A stretch of 64,000 nt of DNA from Arthrobacter_D sp015752045 (lineage in GTDB: Bacteria > Actinomycetota > Actinomycetes > Actinomycetales > Micrococcaceae), in contig NZ_JADOUS010000006.1 of the NCBI RefSeq assembly GCF_015752045.1, forward strand, positions 62,001-126,000. Reading direction: 5' to 3'. The notes under the pieces are model-generated. The model did no database searches. It was given only the letters and a program-made list of their open reading frames with translations, and had not been told where the DNA came from. Position 1 is the first letter of the stretch. Every line of letters starts with the position of its first letter. The translations under genes were made by a program, and so were the position numbers. Below, piece after piece: positions 57,737 through 64,000 of the stretch.

Positions 57737-57742
57737 TGGGCT

Positions 57743-58972
57743 GTGCAGAACCAGCAGATCGAGGATCTCGTCGAGTCGCTCGCGCAGACGCTGGGTCGTG
57801 GCCTGTCCCTCGAGGATCCCGACGGCGTCCTCCTCGCGTACAGCAGCCACCAGACCACCGCCGACCGCGTCCGGGTCAACTTCCTGCTGAGCAAGAAGGT
57901 TCCGGCGGACGTGAGCGAGTGGCAGCTCCGCCACGGGATCGCGCAGGCCGTCCGCGCGGTCGCCGTCCCGGCGAACGAGGACCTCGGGATGCTGGGACGG
58001 GTGTGCGTCCCCCTCCTCGTCCGGGGCTTCCGTGTGGGCTACCTGTGGGTGCAGCAGCACTCGAGCGAGGATCCCGCCCCGGGCATCCTCGCTGCCCTGC
58101 CGGCGGTCCGGCCGACGATCGACCGCCTCGCCGAACTGCTGCTCGAGACGGACACGGCGTCCTCCGAGCGGCGCACCCGGCGGGAGGCCACGTTCCTCGC
58201 CGCCTGCCGCGGCGTCGCCGCCGCGGTGGAGGACCTGCGCGGCTGGCGTGAGCTGGGCGGGCACGGGCCGTGGCGCGTGGCCCTCGTCCATGAGCTGTCC
58301 GAGTCATCGGCCGGTGCCGGGACGGAGGACCCGCATGAGGCCGCCCTGCTCCAGCGCACCATCGCCCTGCAGGCGACGGTCGGCGTCGAGCCCGTCCTGT
58401 TCAGCGCCGGGGCGTCCACGCACTCCGTCCTCCTGTGCGAGGCGAGAGTGGGCCGCAGCGCCCTCCAGCATGTGGTGGACCGGTGCCGGATCGAGGTGGC
58501 CAAGCGGGCGGGCCGTCCCGCGGGGCGGTTCGTCCTCGGCCTCAGCGAGCCCGCGGCCGATCCGCGTGACCTCGCGGATGCGTTCCGTCAGGCCCAGCAC
58601 GCAGCCCAGGCGGATGCGGTCGATCTCCAGCTCGGCGGGGTGTCGACGTTCGCCGAGATCGGGGTCTACCAGTTCCTCGGCGCGGTCGGCTGGCAGGCTC
58701 CCGCGCACGGCAGCGTGCGGTTCGACGAGCTGTGCGAGGCGGACCGCCTCGGCGAACTCCTGCCGGTCCTCGAACTGCTGTATGACAAGAACGGCTCGGT
58801 GCAGGACGTGGCCGCGCAACTCCACCTGCACCGCAGCAGCGTCTACAACCGGCTGACGAGGATCCGCTCGATCATCGGCGCGGACCCGCTCGCCGGGATG
58901 GTGCGGCTGGAACTGCACCTTGCGCTCAAGGCCCGCAGGTGGCGCTCCCGCCCCCGCTTCGAGCAGTCCTAG
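57743..58972 (+). CDS. PucR/CdaR-type transcriptional regulator, probable ald regulator
   Basis: 409 residues. A GAF-like N-terminal sensory part (about 5-150) and a middle GGDEF-like region precede a C-terminal PucR HTH (about 335-400: 'LLYDKNGSVQDVAAQLHLHRSSVYNRLTRI' split over 347-377). The Bacillus subtilis PucR-type protein AdeR activates ald, and this gene is divergent from ald, so the same role is likely. The GTG start is leaderless from TACTGT. Confidence 0.84.
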   Translation: MQNQQIEDLVESLAQTLGRGLSLEDPDGVLLAYSSHQTTADRVRVNFLLSKKVPADVSEWQLRHGIAQAVRAVAVPANEDLGMLGRVCVPLLVRGFRVGYLWVQQHSSEDPAPGILAALPAVRPTIDRLAELLLETDTASSERRTRREATFLAACRGVAAAVEDLRGWRELGGHGPWRVALVHELSESSAGAGTEDPHEAALLQRTIALQATVGVEPVLFSAGASTHSVLLCEARVGRSALQHVVDRCRIEVAKRAGRPAGRFVLGLSEPAADPRDLADAFRQAQHAAQADAVDLQLGGVSTFAEIGVYQFLGAVGWQAPAHGSVRFDELCEADRLGELLPVLELLYDKNGSVQDVAAQLHLHRSSVYNRLTRIRSIIGADPLAGMVRLELHLALKARRWRSRPRFEQS

Positions 58973-58998
58973 CATCGCCGATGCCGATGCCGATGCCG

Positions 58999-59430
58999 CT
59001 ACGCTTCGCCGCGCTCCGCCGTCGAGGATTCCGACGCCGCCGGCTCCGCGGCTGAGGGGTCCGAGCGGCGCAGCTGGCTGCGCAGCCAGTCCTCGACGTC
59101 GGCCCGGCGGAGGCGCCGGTGCGATCCGCGGTACTCCACCGGGAGCGTGCCGGCGTCGGTGAGCTTGCGCAGATAGCTGTTCGAGATGCCGGCGAGCTCG
59201 GCCGCCTGCGAGGTGGTCAGCAGCTCTGCCACCGAGGTCACCTGGACGGCGTCGCCGTCGGACAGGCGGGCGAGGAGGTCGACGACGGCGGCCTGGGCCT
59301 CCCCGGGAAGCCGGTGCGCGGTGCCGTCGACGAACACGGTGACGTCGGCGCTGCCGCTGAGCGCACGGCGCAGGGGCGCGGCCTGTTCGGGCGGAAGCGC
59401 AGCCGCGGATCTGGGGGCCCTGATGTTCAT
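58999..59430 (-). CDS. HTH (excisionase/antitoxin-like) DNA-binding protein
   Basis: 143 residues. The first ~65 residues are a beta-rich 'VTVFVDGTAHRLPGEAQAAV' segment. An excisionase-family winged HTH follows (about 68-118: TTSQAAELAGISNSYLRKL, 'GTLPVEYRGSHRRLRRADVEDWL'), then an acidic/Ser tail. This layout is that of antitoxins paired with PIN-domain toxins, but no toxin gene is adjacent: upstream is a zinc-ribbon gene and downstream the PucR gene. Confidence 0.78.
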   Translation of the reverse strand: MNIRAPRSAAALPPEQAAPLRRALSGSADVTVFVDGTAHRLPGEAQAAVVDLLARLSDGDAVQVTSVAELLTTSQAAELAGISNSYLRKLTDAGTLPVEYRGSHRRLRRADVEDWLRSQLRRSDPSAAEPAASESSTAERGEA

Positions 59431-59534
59431 GGGGCTATTGTGCCAGTCGTTGCCCCGGATCGACGCAATTACGTGGTAATGAACGCTTCCGCATTGAGTA
59501 GTAGAGGTCTATCCTCGCCGTATACGTACCCCAA

Positions 59535-59564
59535 GTACCTGCACCCAGCGTCGGTTGCAGGTAC
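59535..59564. promoter_or_regulatory. 9-bp inverted repeat before the zinc-ribbon gene
   Basis: GTACCTGCA (59535-59543) and TGCAGGTAC (59556-59564) are perfect arms with a 12-nt loop, ending 16 nt before ATG 59581. It is a candidate operator or leader hairpin. Confidence 0.5.
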
Positions 59565-59580
59565 GGAAACGGTGAACCTC

Positions 59581-59844
59581 ATGACAACAATCGATCACGG
59601 GCGGAGCCTGCGTACCAGTAGCTCCGCCGTAGCAGTCCCGCCCACCGAAGAAGCCCCCTCCTGCCCCCTGTGCCGCACGGACGACTACCTGATCTTCGAG
59701 GAGTTCGTGCCCGCGCGCCAGGCCGACCATTCCACCGACCTCCTCCCCGCGAGCGCGAGCTATACCTGCTCCGAATGCGGGACCTTCAACGCACACGCCG
59801 TCCCGGCGTCGTGGCGTCCGCCGCAGTGGTTCTGGTACAACTGA
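59581..59844 (+). CDS. Small zinc-ribbon protein
   Basis: 87 residues. Two CxxC knuckles, CPLC (28-31) and CSEC (63-66), form a zinc ribbon; the rest is polar with a Trp/Pro-rich end (WRPPQWFWYN). No family recognised. The start is uncertain: ATG 59581 has no clear ribosome site and GTG 59572 is close by. A hairpin lies in its leader. Confidence 0.62.
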   Translation: MTTIDHGRSLRTSSSAVAVPPTEEAPSCPLCRTDDYLIFEEFVPARQADHSTDLLPASASYTCSECGTFNAHAVPASWRPPQWFWYN

Positions 59845-59890
59845 CCGGCTCGCTTCCCTCCCGCCGCGTGCTGGCCGCGAGAGGGCCCGC

Positions 59891-59921
59891 TTGACCTTTC
59901 CGCAGCGTCAATTCCTACTGT
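59891..59921 (+). promoter_or_regulatory. MerR-type promoter with 19-bp spacer
   Basis: TTGACC (59891-59896) and TACTGT (59916-59921) are separated by 19 bp, the over-long spacer that MerR activators correct by untwisting DNA. TTGAC (59891-59895) and GTCAA (59907-59911) form a dyad within it. It lies upstream of the MerR gene, so that gene is likely autoregulated. Confidence 0.72.
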
Positions 59922-59964
59922 TGGATCCTCCCGGCGTACCGTGCGGCGGGAGGAGGAGGACGAC

Positions 59965-60729
59965 GTGGACTACCCGATCACCACCGTGGCTCGGCTTGCC
60001 GGCACCACGAGCCGGACCCTGCGCCACTACGCTGATGTCGGCCTGCTGGAACCGTCCCGCGTGGGCGCCAACGGCTACCGGTTCTATGACGCCATGGCTC
60101 TCGTCAGGCTCCAGCGCATCCTGCTGCTGCGATCCCTCGGATTGCCGATACCGGCCATCCGGGCGCTGCTCGATGACGACGCGGCCGCCCCGGCAGCCGC
60201 CCTGCGGGCCCACCTCGACCACCTCCGCGGTGAGCAGCAACGGCTCGACCGCCAGATCACAGCGGTCCTCACGACGGTTGAGGCCCTCGAGCGGGGAGAG
60301 GAACCCATGCCTGAGAAGATGTTCGACGGATTCGACCACGCGCGCTACCGGGAGGAGGTCGAGGAGCGGTGGGGCATTGATGCCTACGCCCACGGCGATG
60401 CCTGGTGGCGCGGGCGGAGCGACGCGGAGAAGGACGCGTTCGGCAGGGAGGCCGCGGAGCTCGGTGCAGGCTGGATCGACGCCGCAACCCGGGGTGTGCC
60501 ACCCACCGACGGCGGAGCCCAGGAGCTGGCCGGGCGCCACGTCGCCTGGCTCTCCTCCGTCCCGGGCGTGCCGCGCGACGAGGACGGGGAACTCCTGCCC
60601 GAGTACGTACGGGGGCTTGGAGCGATGTACGTCCAGGATCCGCGGTTCGCGGTGAACTACGGGGGCCTGGGCGGCGCGGAGTTCGTCCGGGCAGCGCTCG
60701 AGGCCTGGCTCTCGCGTTCCGGACGATAG
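59965..60729 (+). CDS. MerR-family regulator with TipA-S effector domain
   Basis: 254 residues. The MerR HTH (about 3-70: 'YPITTVARLAGTTSRTLRHYADVGLLEPSRVGANGYRFYDAMAL') is followed by a dimerisation coiled coil (75-105). The TipAS domain follows (about 115-250: 'KMFDGFDHARYREEVEERWG', 'AYAHGDAWWRGR'), which in TipA binds thiopeptide-like antibiotics. GTG 59965 has GGAGGAGGA 6 nt upstream. The 19-bp-spacer promoter at 59891-59921 supports autoactivation. The ligand here is unknown. Confidence 0.9.
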   Translation: MDYPITTVARLAGTTSRTLRHYADVGLLEPSRVGANGYRFYDAMALVRLQRILLLRSLGLPIPAIRALLDDDAAAPAAALRAHLDHLRGEQQRLDRQITAVLTTVEALERGEEPMPEKMFDGFDHARYREEVEERWGIDAYAHGDAWWRGRSDAEKDAFGREAAELGAGWIDAATRGVPPTDGGAQELAGRHVAWLSSVPGVPRDEDGELLPEYVRGLGAMYVQDPRFAVNYGGLGGAEFVRAALEAWLSRSGR

Positions 60730-60791
60730 GCCCGGTCGGCTGATTCCATGTTCACCGCGCGAGCGCCTGTCGACCCAGCAGGAGGACCACC

Positions 60792-61895
60792 ATGAAGATC
60801 CGCTTCCCGCACCGCAGGGCCTTCGCCGTCGTCGTTCTCGGCGCCGCGGCGCTCATCACCTCCTGCAGCGGAGCCGGCCCCGCGACCCAGCCGGCCCCGC
60901 AGGGCGCAACGCCGTCGCAGGGTCGAGCGGACGCGATTGCCGAGCCCGTCACCGTCGTCTCGGGTCTGGGAGCGCCGTGGTCGGTAGTCTTCGTCGACGG
61001 GGCGACACTCGTCAGTGAGCGGGACAGCGCCAGGATCCTCGAAGTCCTCGAGGACGGTTCGACCCGTGTCGCCGGAACCGTCGAGGGCGTCGCCGGAGCG
61101 GGAGAAGGGGGCCTGCTCGGGTTGGCGGTCGACGACGAGCAGCGGCTCTATGTCTATTCCACGGCCTCGGACGGCAACCGCATCCAGCGCTTCGCTCTCG
61201 CCGGGAATCCAGGCGGCCTCGCGCTGGGGGACGCCGAGACACTGCTCGACGGTATTCCTTCGGCGAACTATCACAATGGCGGTCGTCTGGCCTTCGGCCC
61301 GGATGGGATGTTGTACGCCACAACCGGCGACGCCGGCCAACGCGACACGGCCCAGGACCGCGCCTCTCTCGCAGGGAAGATCCTCCGCATGACGCCGGAC
61401 GGAGACGCCCCGGACGACAACCCGTTCCCCGGCTCCCTCACCTACAGCTACGGGCATCGCAACCCCCAGGGCCTGACCTGGTCGGACGACGGCACGATGT
61501 TCGCCGCGGAGTTCGGGCAGAACGCCTGGGACGAACTGAACATCATCACGGCCGGCACCAATTACGGCTGGCCCGCCGTCGAAGGCATCGTCGGAGAAGA
61601 AGACTTCACCGACCCCGTCCAGCAATGGGACCCCGGGACGGCCAGCCCCAGTGGCATGACCTACCTGGACGGCACCCTCTACATCGCCAACCTCCGCGGC
61701 GAGGTGCTGCGCGCCGTTCCCGTCGCCGATCCCGGCTCGTTCACCGACCTCTACGCGGGCGCCTACGGAAGACTCCGGGACGTCGCCGCGGGCCCGGACG
61801 GTGATCTCTTAATTCTCACGAGCAACACCGACGGACGAGGGGAGCCTTCGTCCACGGACGATCGGCTCCTGCGCGTTCCTCTGCAAGCTCCCTAA
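60792..61895 (+). CDS. PQQ-type sugar dehydrogenase (GSDH/YliI-like) lipoprotein
   Basis: 367 residues. A lipoprotein signal peptide ends at lipobox LITSC (C25). A six-bladed propeller follows: 'SGLGAPWSVVFVDG' near 56, GEGGLLGLAVD near 98-108, 'FGPDGMLYATTGDAG' near 167, 'YGHRNPQGLTWSDDG' near 219 (His/Asn-Pro-Gln-Gly, cofactor region) and 'GTNYGWPAVEG' near 256. Soluble aldose sugar dehydrogenases use PQQ; the organism's PQQ supply is unknown. It sits outside the membrane. Confidence 0.9.
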   Translation: MKIRFPHRRAFAVVVLGAAALITSCSGAGPATQPAPQGATPSQGRADAIAEPVTVVSGLGAPWSVVFVDGATLVSERDSARILEVLEDGSTRVAGTVEGVAGAGEGGLLGLAVDDEQRLYVYSTASDGNRIQRFALAGNPGGLALGDAETLLDGIPSANYHNGGRLAFGPDGMLYATTGDAGQRDTAQDRASLAGKILRMTPDGDAPDDNPFPGSLTYSYGHRNPQGLTWSDDGTMFAAEFGQNAWDELNIITAGTNYGWPAVEGIVGEEDFTDPVQQWDPGTASPSGMTYLDGTLYIANLRGEVLRAVPVADPGSFTDLYAGAYGRLRDVAAGPDGDLLILTSNTDGRGEPSSTDDRLLRVPLQAP

Positions 61896-61963
61896 CACCC
61901 CCATTCCGCCAGCGCCGGTCCCGGGACGACTACTGCTGCCTGCCAACTTCACGAAAGATCGGC

Positions 61964-62659
61964 ATGAACACCACGAGCGTCCTGCCAACACCTGCACAGG
62001 CTGACACGCCGCAACGCCTTCCACTGCTGGCCCTGATCGTCCTCGCGGTCATCGGGTTCGTCCTCGTGGCGATGGAGACTATGCCGGCCGGAGCCCTCCG
62101 CCTCCGGACCGTATCCGGCGCGGCTGCTCTGATGGTCACTGCAGCACTCACCGGATGCACCGACGATTCCGGAGCGACCTCGGATGCGACATCGGACTCA
62201 GCAGCTTCTCCGACAACCCAGGACACTCTCATGGCACCCTCACCCGACTCCACTCCCGGCCGAACCACCGGGGATCCTGATTCCTCGAGCGCTGCTTCCG
62301 CCGGCAGCACGCCCATCGTGCTCGAACTCGACGGGACGACCGTCACCGGCAGGCTGAGCGACGGAGCGGCCTCGGTATCGCTTATGGAGCAGCTCCCGCT
62401 CACCGTGTCCCTGAGTGACTTTGGCGGCCAGGAGAAAGTTGCGGAGCTCCCCGAGCCCCTCGACCTTGACGGCGCACCCGCCGGCAGTGGCGCCGAACCC
62501 GGTATGATCGGCTATTACGTCCCGGACCAGCGACTGATCCTCTACTACGACCAAGTCGGCTACTACGCAGGCATCGTCCCCCTCGGAACCTTCGACGACG
62601 TGCCAGCCGTGGAGAGCCCGGCCGATGCGTCCACGGTCACCCTCCGTCCAGGCGGCTGA
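61964..62659 (+). CDS. Cyclophilin-like lipoprotein fused to an MFS N-terminal remnant
   Basis: 231 residues. Residues ~18-43 (LPLLALIVLAVIGFVLVAME then TMPAG) match the first helix of Bcr/SotB-type MFS transporters, which continues there as TMPAGLLP. From residue ~44 the frame becomes a lipoprotein signal (LRLRTVSGAAALMVTAALTGC, lipobox C65; split here as LRLRT and AALTGC). A Ser/Thr/Asp linker and a cyclophilin-like domain follow (about 110-231, 'LELDGTTVTGRLSDGAASVSL' onward). Starts at M37 (62072) or M40 (62081) would give a normal lipoprotein. It looks like a deletion joining two genes. Confidence 0.75.
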   Translation: MNTTSVLPTPAQADTPQRLPLLALIVLAVIGFVLVAMETMPAGALRLRTVSGAAALMVTAALTGCTDDSGATSDATSDSAASPTTQDTLMAPSPDSTPGRTTGDPDSSSAASAGSTPIVLELDGTTVTGRLSDGAASVSLMEQLPLTVSLSDFGGQEKVAELPEPLDLDGAPAGSGAEPGMIGYYVPDQRLILYYDQVGYYAGIVPLGTFDDVPAVESPADASTVTLRPGG

Positions 62660-62789
62660 TCCCGCATCTCATGCTCCTCAAGACCGCGGCCACCGACCGA
62701 CACCGAAACACCCCCCGTCACCATGACACCCCGATGCCCTAGCCACACGCTCACAGCGTGACCACACCACACCGTTCTCAAGGAGAATC

Positions 62790-63836
62790 ATGCGCACCGT
62801 CAACGCCATCGCGGCACCGTCCGCCACCGAACCGCTGATCAGGACCACCATCGAGCGCCGCGACGTGGGCCCGAAAGACATCCTGATCGACATCGCCTAT
62901 TCCGGCGTCTGCCATTCCGACATCCACACCGTCCGTGGCGAGTGGGGTGACATCCAGTACCCGCAGGTCGTCGGCCACGAGATCGTCGGCACCGTGAGCG
63001 AGATCGGTTCCGAGGTCACCAAGCACAAGGTCGGCGACCGCGTCGGCGTCGGCTGCATGGTCAACTCCTGCGGCGAGTGCGAGTACTGCGTCCGCGGCGA
63101 CGAGCAGTACTGCACCAAGGGGAACGTCCAGACGTACGGCGGCGTCGACCCCGCGGACGGCACCGTCACGCAGGGCGGCTACTCGCAGGCCGTCGTCGTC
63201 ACCGAGGACTTCGTTCTCCGCGTCCCCGAGAGCCTCGACTTCGAGAAGGTCGCCCCGCTGCTTTGCGCCGGGATCACGCTCTACTCGCCACTGCACCACT
63301 GGCAGGCGGGCCCGGGCACAAAAGTGGCCATCGTGGGCCTCGGCGGGCTCGGCCACATGGGCGTGAAGATCGCCGCGGCCCTCGGCGCCGATGTCACCGT
63401 GCTCTCGCAGACGACCTCCAAGAAGGAGGACTCCCTCCGGTTCGGTGCGTCGGCACACTATGCGACGAAGGACCCGGAGACCTTCACGGAGCTCGCGAAC
63501 TCGTTCGATCTGATCATCAACACGGTCTCGGCGAAGGTCGACATGGGCGCCTACCTCGGCCTCCTCAAGGTCGATGGGACCCTCGTCAACGTCGGGGCTC
63601 CTTCCGAACCCCTCGGGGTCCCCGCGTTCGCCCTCATCCCGGCACGCCGCAGCTGGGCAGGCTCCATGATCGGCGGTATCCGCGAGACGCAGGAGATGCT
63701 GGACTTCTGCGCCGAGCACGGTATCCACCCCGAGACCGAGCTCATCAGCGCCGACGGCATCAACGACGCCTACGAGCGAGTGCTCAACTCCGACGTCCGA
63801 TACCGCTTCGTCATCGACGCCGCCACCTTCGCCTGA
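62790..63836 (+). CDS. Zinc-dependent NAD(P) alcohol dehydrogenase (YahK/CAD type)
   Basis: 348 residues, medium-chain dehydrogenase. Catalytic-zinc ligands Cys in GVCHSDIH near 40 and GHE near 62-64; structural zinc cysteines in CGECEYCVRGDEQYC (about 94-108). The nucleotide loop GLGGLGHMGVK is near 185. This is the cinnamyl-alcohol-dehydrogenase-like branch that reduces aldehydes with NADPH. GGAG precedes ATG 62790. A hairpin follows its stop. Confidence 0.94.
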   Translation: MRTVNAIAAPSATEPLIRTTIERRDVGPKDILIDIAYSGVCHSDIHTVRGEWGDIQYPQVVGHEIVGTVSEIGSEVTKHKVGDRVGVGCMVNSCGECEYCVRGDEQYCTKGNVQTYGGVDPADGTVTQGGYSQAVVVTEDFVLRVPESLDFEKVAPLLCAGITLYSPLHHWQAGPGTKVAIVGLGGLGHMGVKIAAALGADVTVLSQTTSKKEDSLRFGASAHYATKDPETFTELANSFDLIINTVSAKVDMGAYLGLLKVDGTLVNVGAPSEPLGVPAFALIPARRSWAGSMIGGIRETQEMLDFCAEHGIHPETELISADGINDAYERVLNSDVRYRFVIDAATFA

Positions 63837-63839
63837 CCC

Positions 63840-63860
63840 GTAGAGCGTAGAGCGTAGAGC
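63840..63860. repeat. Triple 7-bp repeat GTAGAGC
   Basis: Three exact tandem units immediately after the alcohol dehydrogenase stop codon and directly before the terminator stem. Confidence 0.85.
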
Positions 63861-63894
63861 AGGTCACCTCCGCCAGGTCCGGTGGAGGTGACCT
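63861..63894 (+). terminator. Hairpin terminator after the alcohol dehydrogenase gene
   Basis: AGGTCACCTCC (63861-63871) pairs perfectly over 11 bp with GGAGGTGACCT (63884-63894) across a 12-nt loop. The remaining 106 bp of the window show no gene. Confidence 0.78.
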
Positions 63895-64000
63895 ACTGGG
63901 TCCTACACACCCGCTCGGGCCTGCCCAGGTACCTGCAGCACCCATACGAGGGTCAAAGGCTTCGGTGCTAACAACCGTTTCGATCAGATGTTCAGATGTC

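Noticed and set aside
1..64000. tRNA, rRNA, insertion sequences, integrases, replication origin
   Set aside because: None is visible: no transposase-like proteins, no cloverleaf-like sequences with CCA context noticed, and no DnaA-box cluster. A tRNA scan would be needed to exclude one formally.

Overview
The window is 64 kb of very GC-rich, densely coding DNA on both strands. It carries about 69 protein-coding loci, no rRNA, tRNA or CRISPR array that I can see, and no recognisable insertion sequence or prophage. Gene content points to an actinobacterial chromosome: three GAF-ANTAR regulators, a CsoR-type copper repressor, MscL, DUF305 and DUF3105 proteins, a PucR regulator facing alanine dehydrogenase, a branched-chain 2-oxoacid dehydrogenase operon, and GTG/TTG starts. 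The style resembles Arthrobacter-like Micrococcaceae (inference; no marker gene proves it). About ten genes lack a Shine-Dalgarno sequence and instead have a TANNNT box 6-7 nt before the start codon, the pattern of leaderless actinobacterial transcripts.

Layout. 1-9.4 kb: GAF-ANTAR protein, ABC exporter divergent from a NarL-type two-component system with a 9-bp dyad between them, GAF protein, membrane proteins, manganese catalase, helix-hairpin-helix protein, HdeD-like protein. 9.4-15 kb: AAA ATPase, CGNR/ABATE regulator divergent from an EamA transporter, M15-like peptidase, MFS transporter. 15-19.6 kb: copper block csoR-copZ-copA with a CsoR box, facing DUF305-DUF3105. 19.7-25.3 kb: accessory stress-like cluster with GAF-ANTAR regulator, two paralogous proteins of unknown function, class II glutamine amidotransferase, DUF6325 protein, a 51-residue Arg/Asp-repeat protein, a decayed DUF1254/DUF1214 gene and a DUF2550-like protein. 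25.3-35.9 kb: prfC, GNAT, small WGxxG protein, DHA2 pump divergent from its TetR regulator, mscL, Pr6Pr, Rieske-tailed oxidoreductase, a photolyase of the FeS-BCP class with no cysteine at all, aldo-keto reductase.

35.9-43.4 kb: FHA-like protein, 2H phosphoesterase, lipase maturation factor, nuclease, purB, and a WXG100-like/alpha-beta hydrolase pair preceded by five copies of an 8-bp repeat. 43.4-50.2 kb: aminotransferase, three-gene 2-oxoacid dehydrogenase operon behind overlapping dyads, and a second aminotransferase with its own operator. 50.2-53.05 kb: the most interesting locus, a TrmB/LuxR-like regulator divergent from a 46-residue secreted peptide whose predicted mature form begins and ends with the same hexapeptide (SWDWPK), followed by a stand-alone lantibiotic-dehydratase C-terminal-domain protein and an overlapping 63-residue protein, closed by a 15-bp terminator hairpin. 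I read it as a candidate peptide-signalling or RiPP system that I cannot match to any described one. 53-64 kb: FMN reductase/TetR pair, third GAF-ANTAR gene, Gfo/Idh oxidoreductase, ald/PucR pair, orphan HTH protein, zinc-ribbon protein, TipA-type MerR regulator with a 19-bp-spacer promoter, PQQ-type sugar dehydrogenase lipoprotein, a chimeric MFS-lipoprotein reading frame, and a zinc alcohol dehydrogenase.
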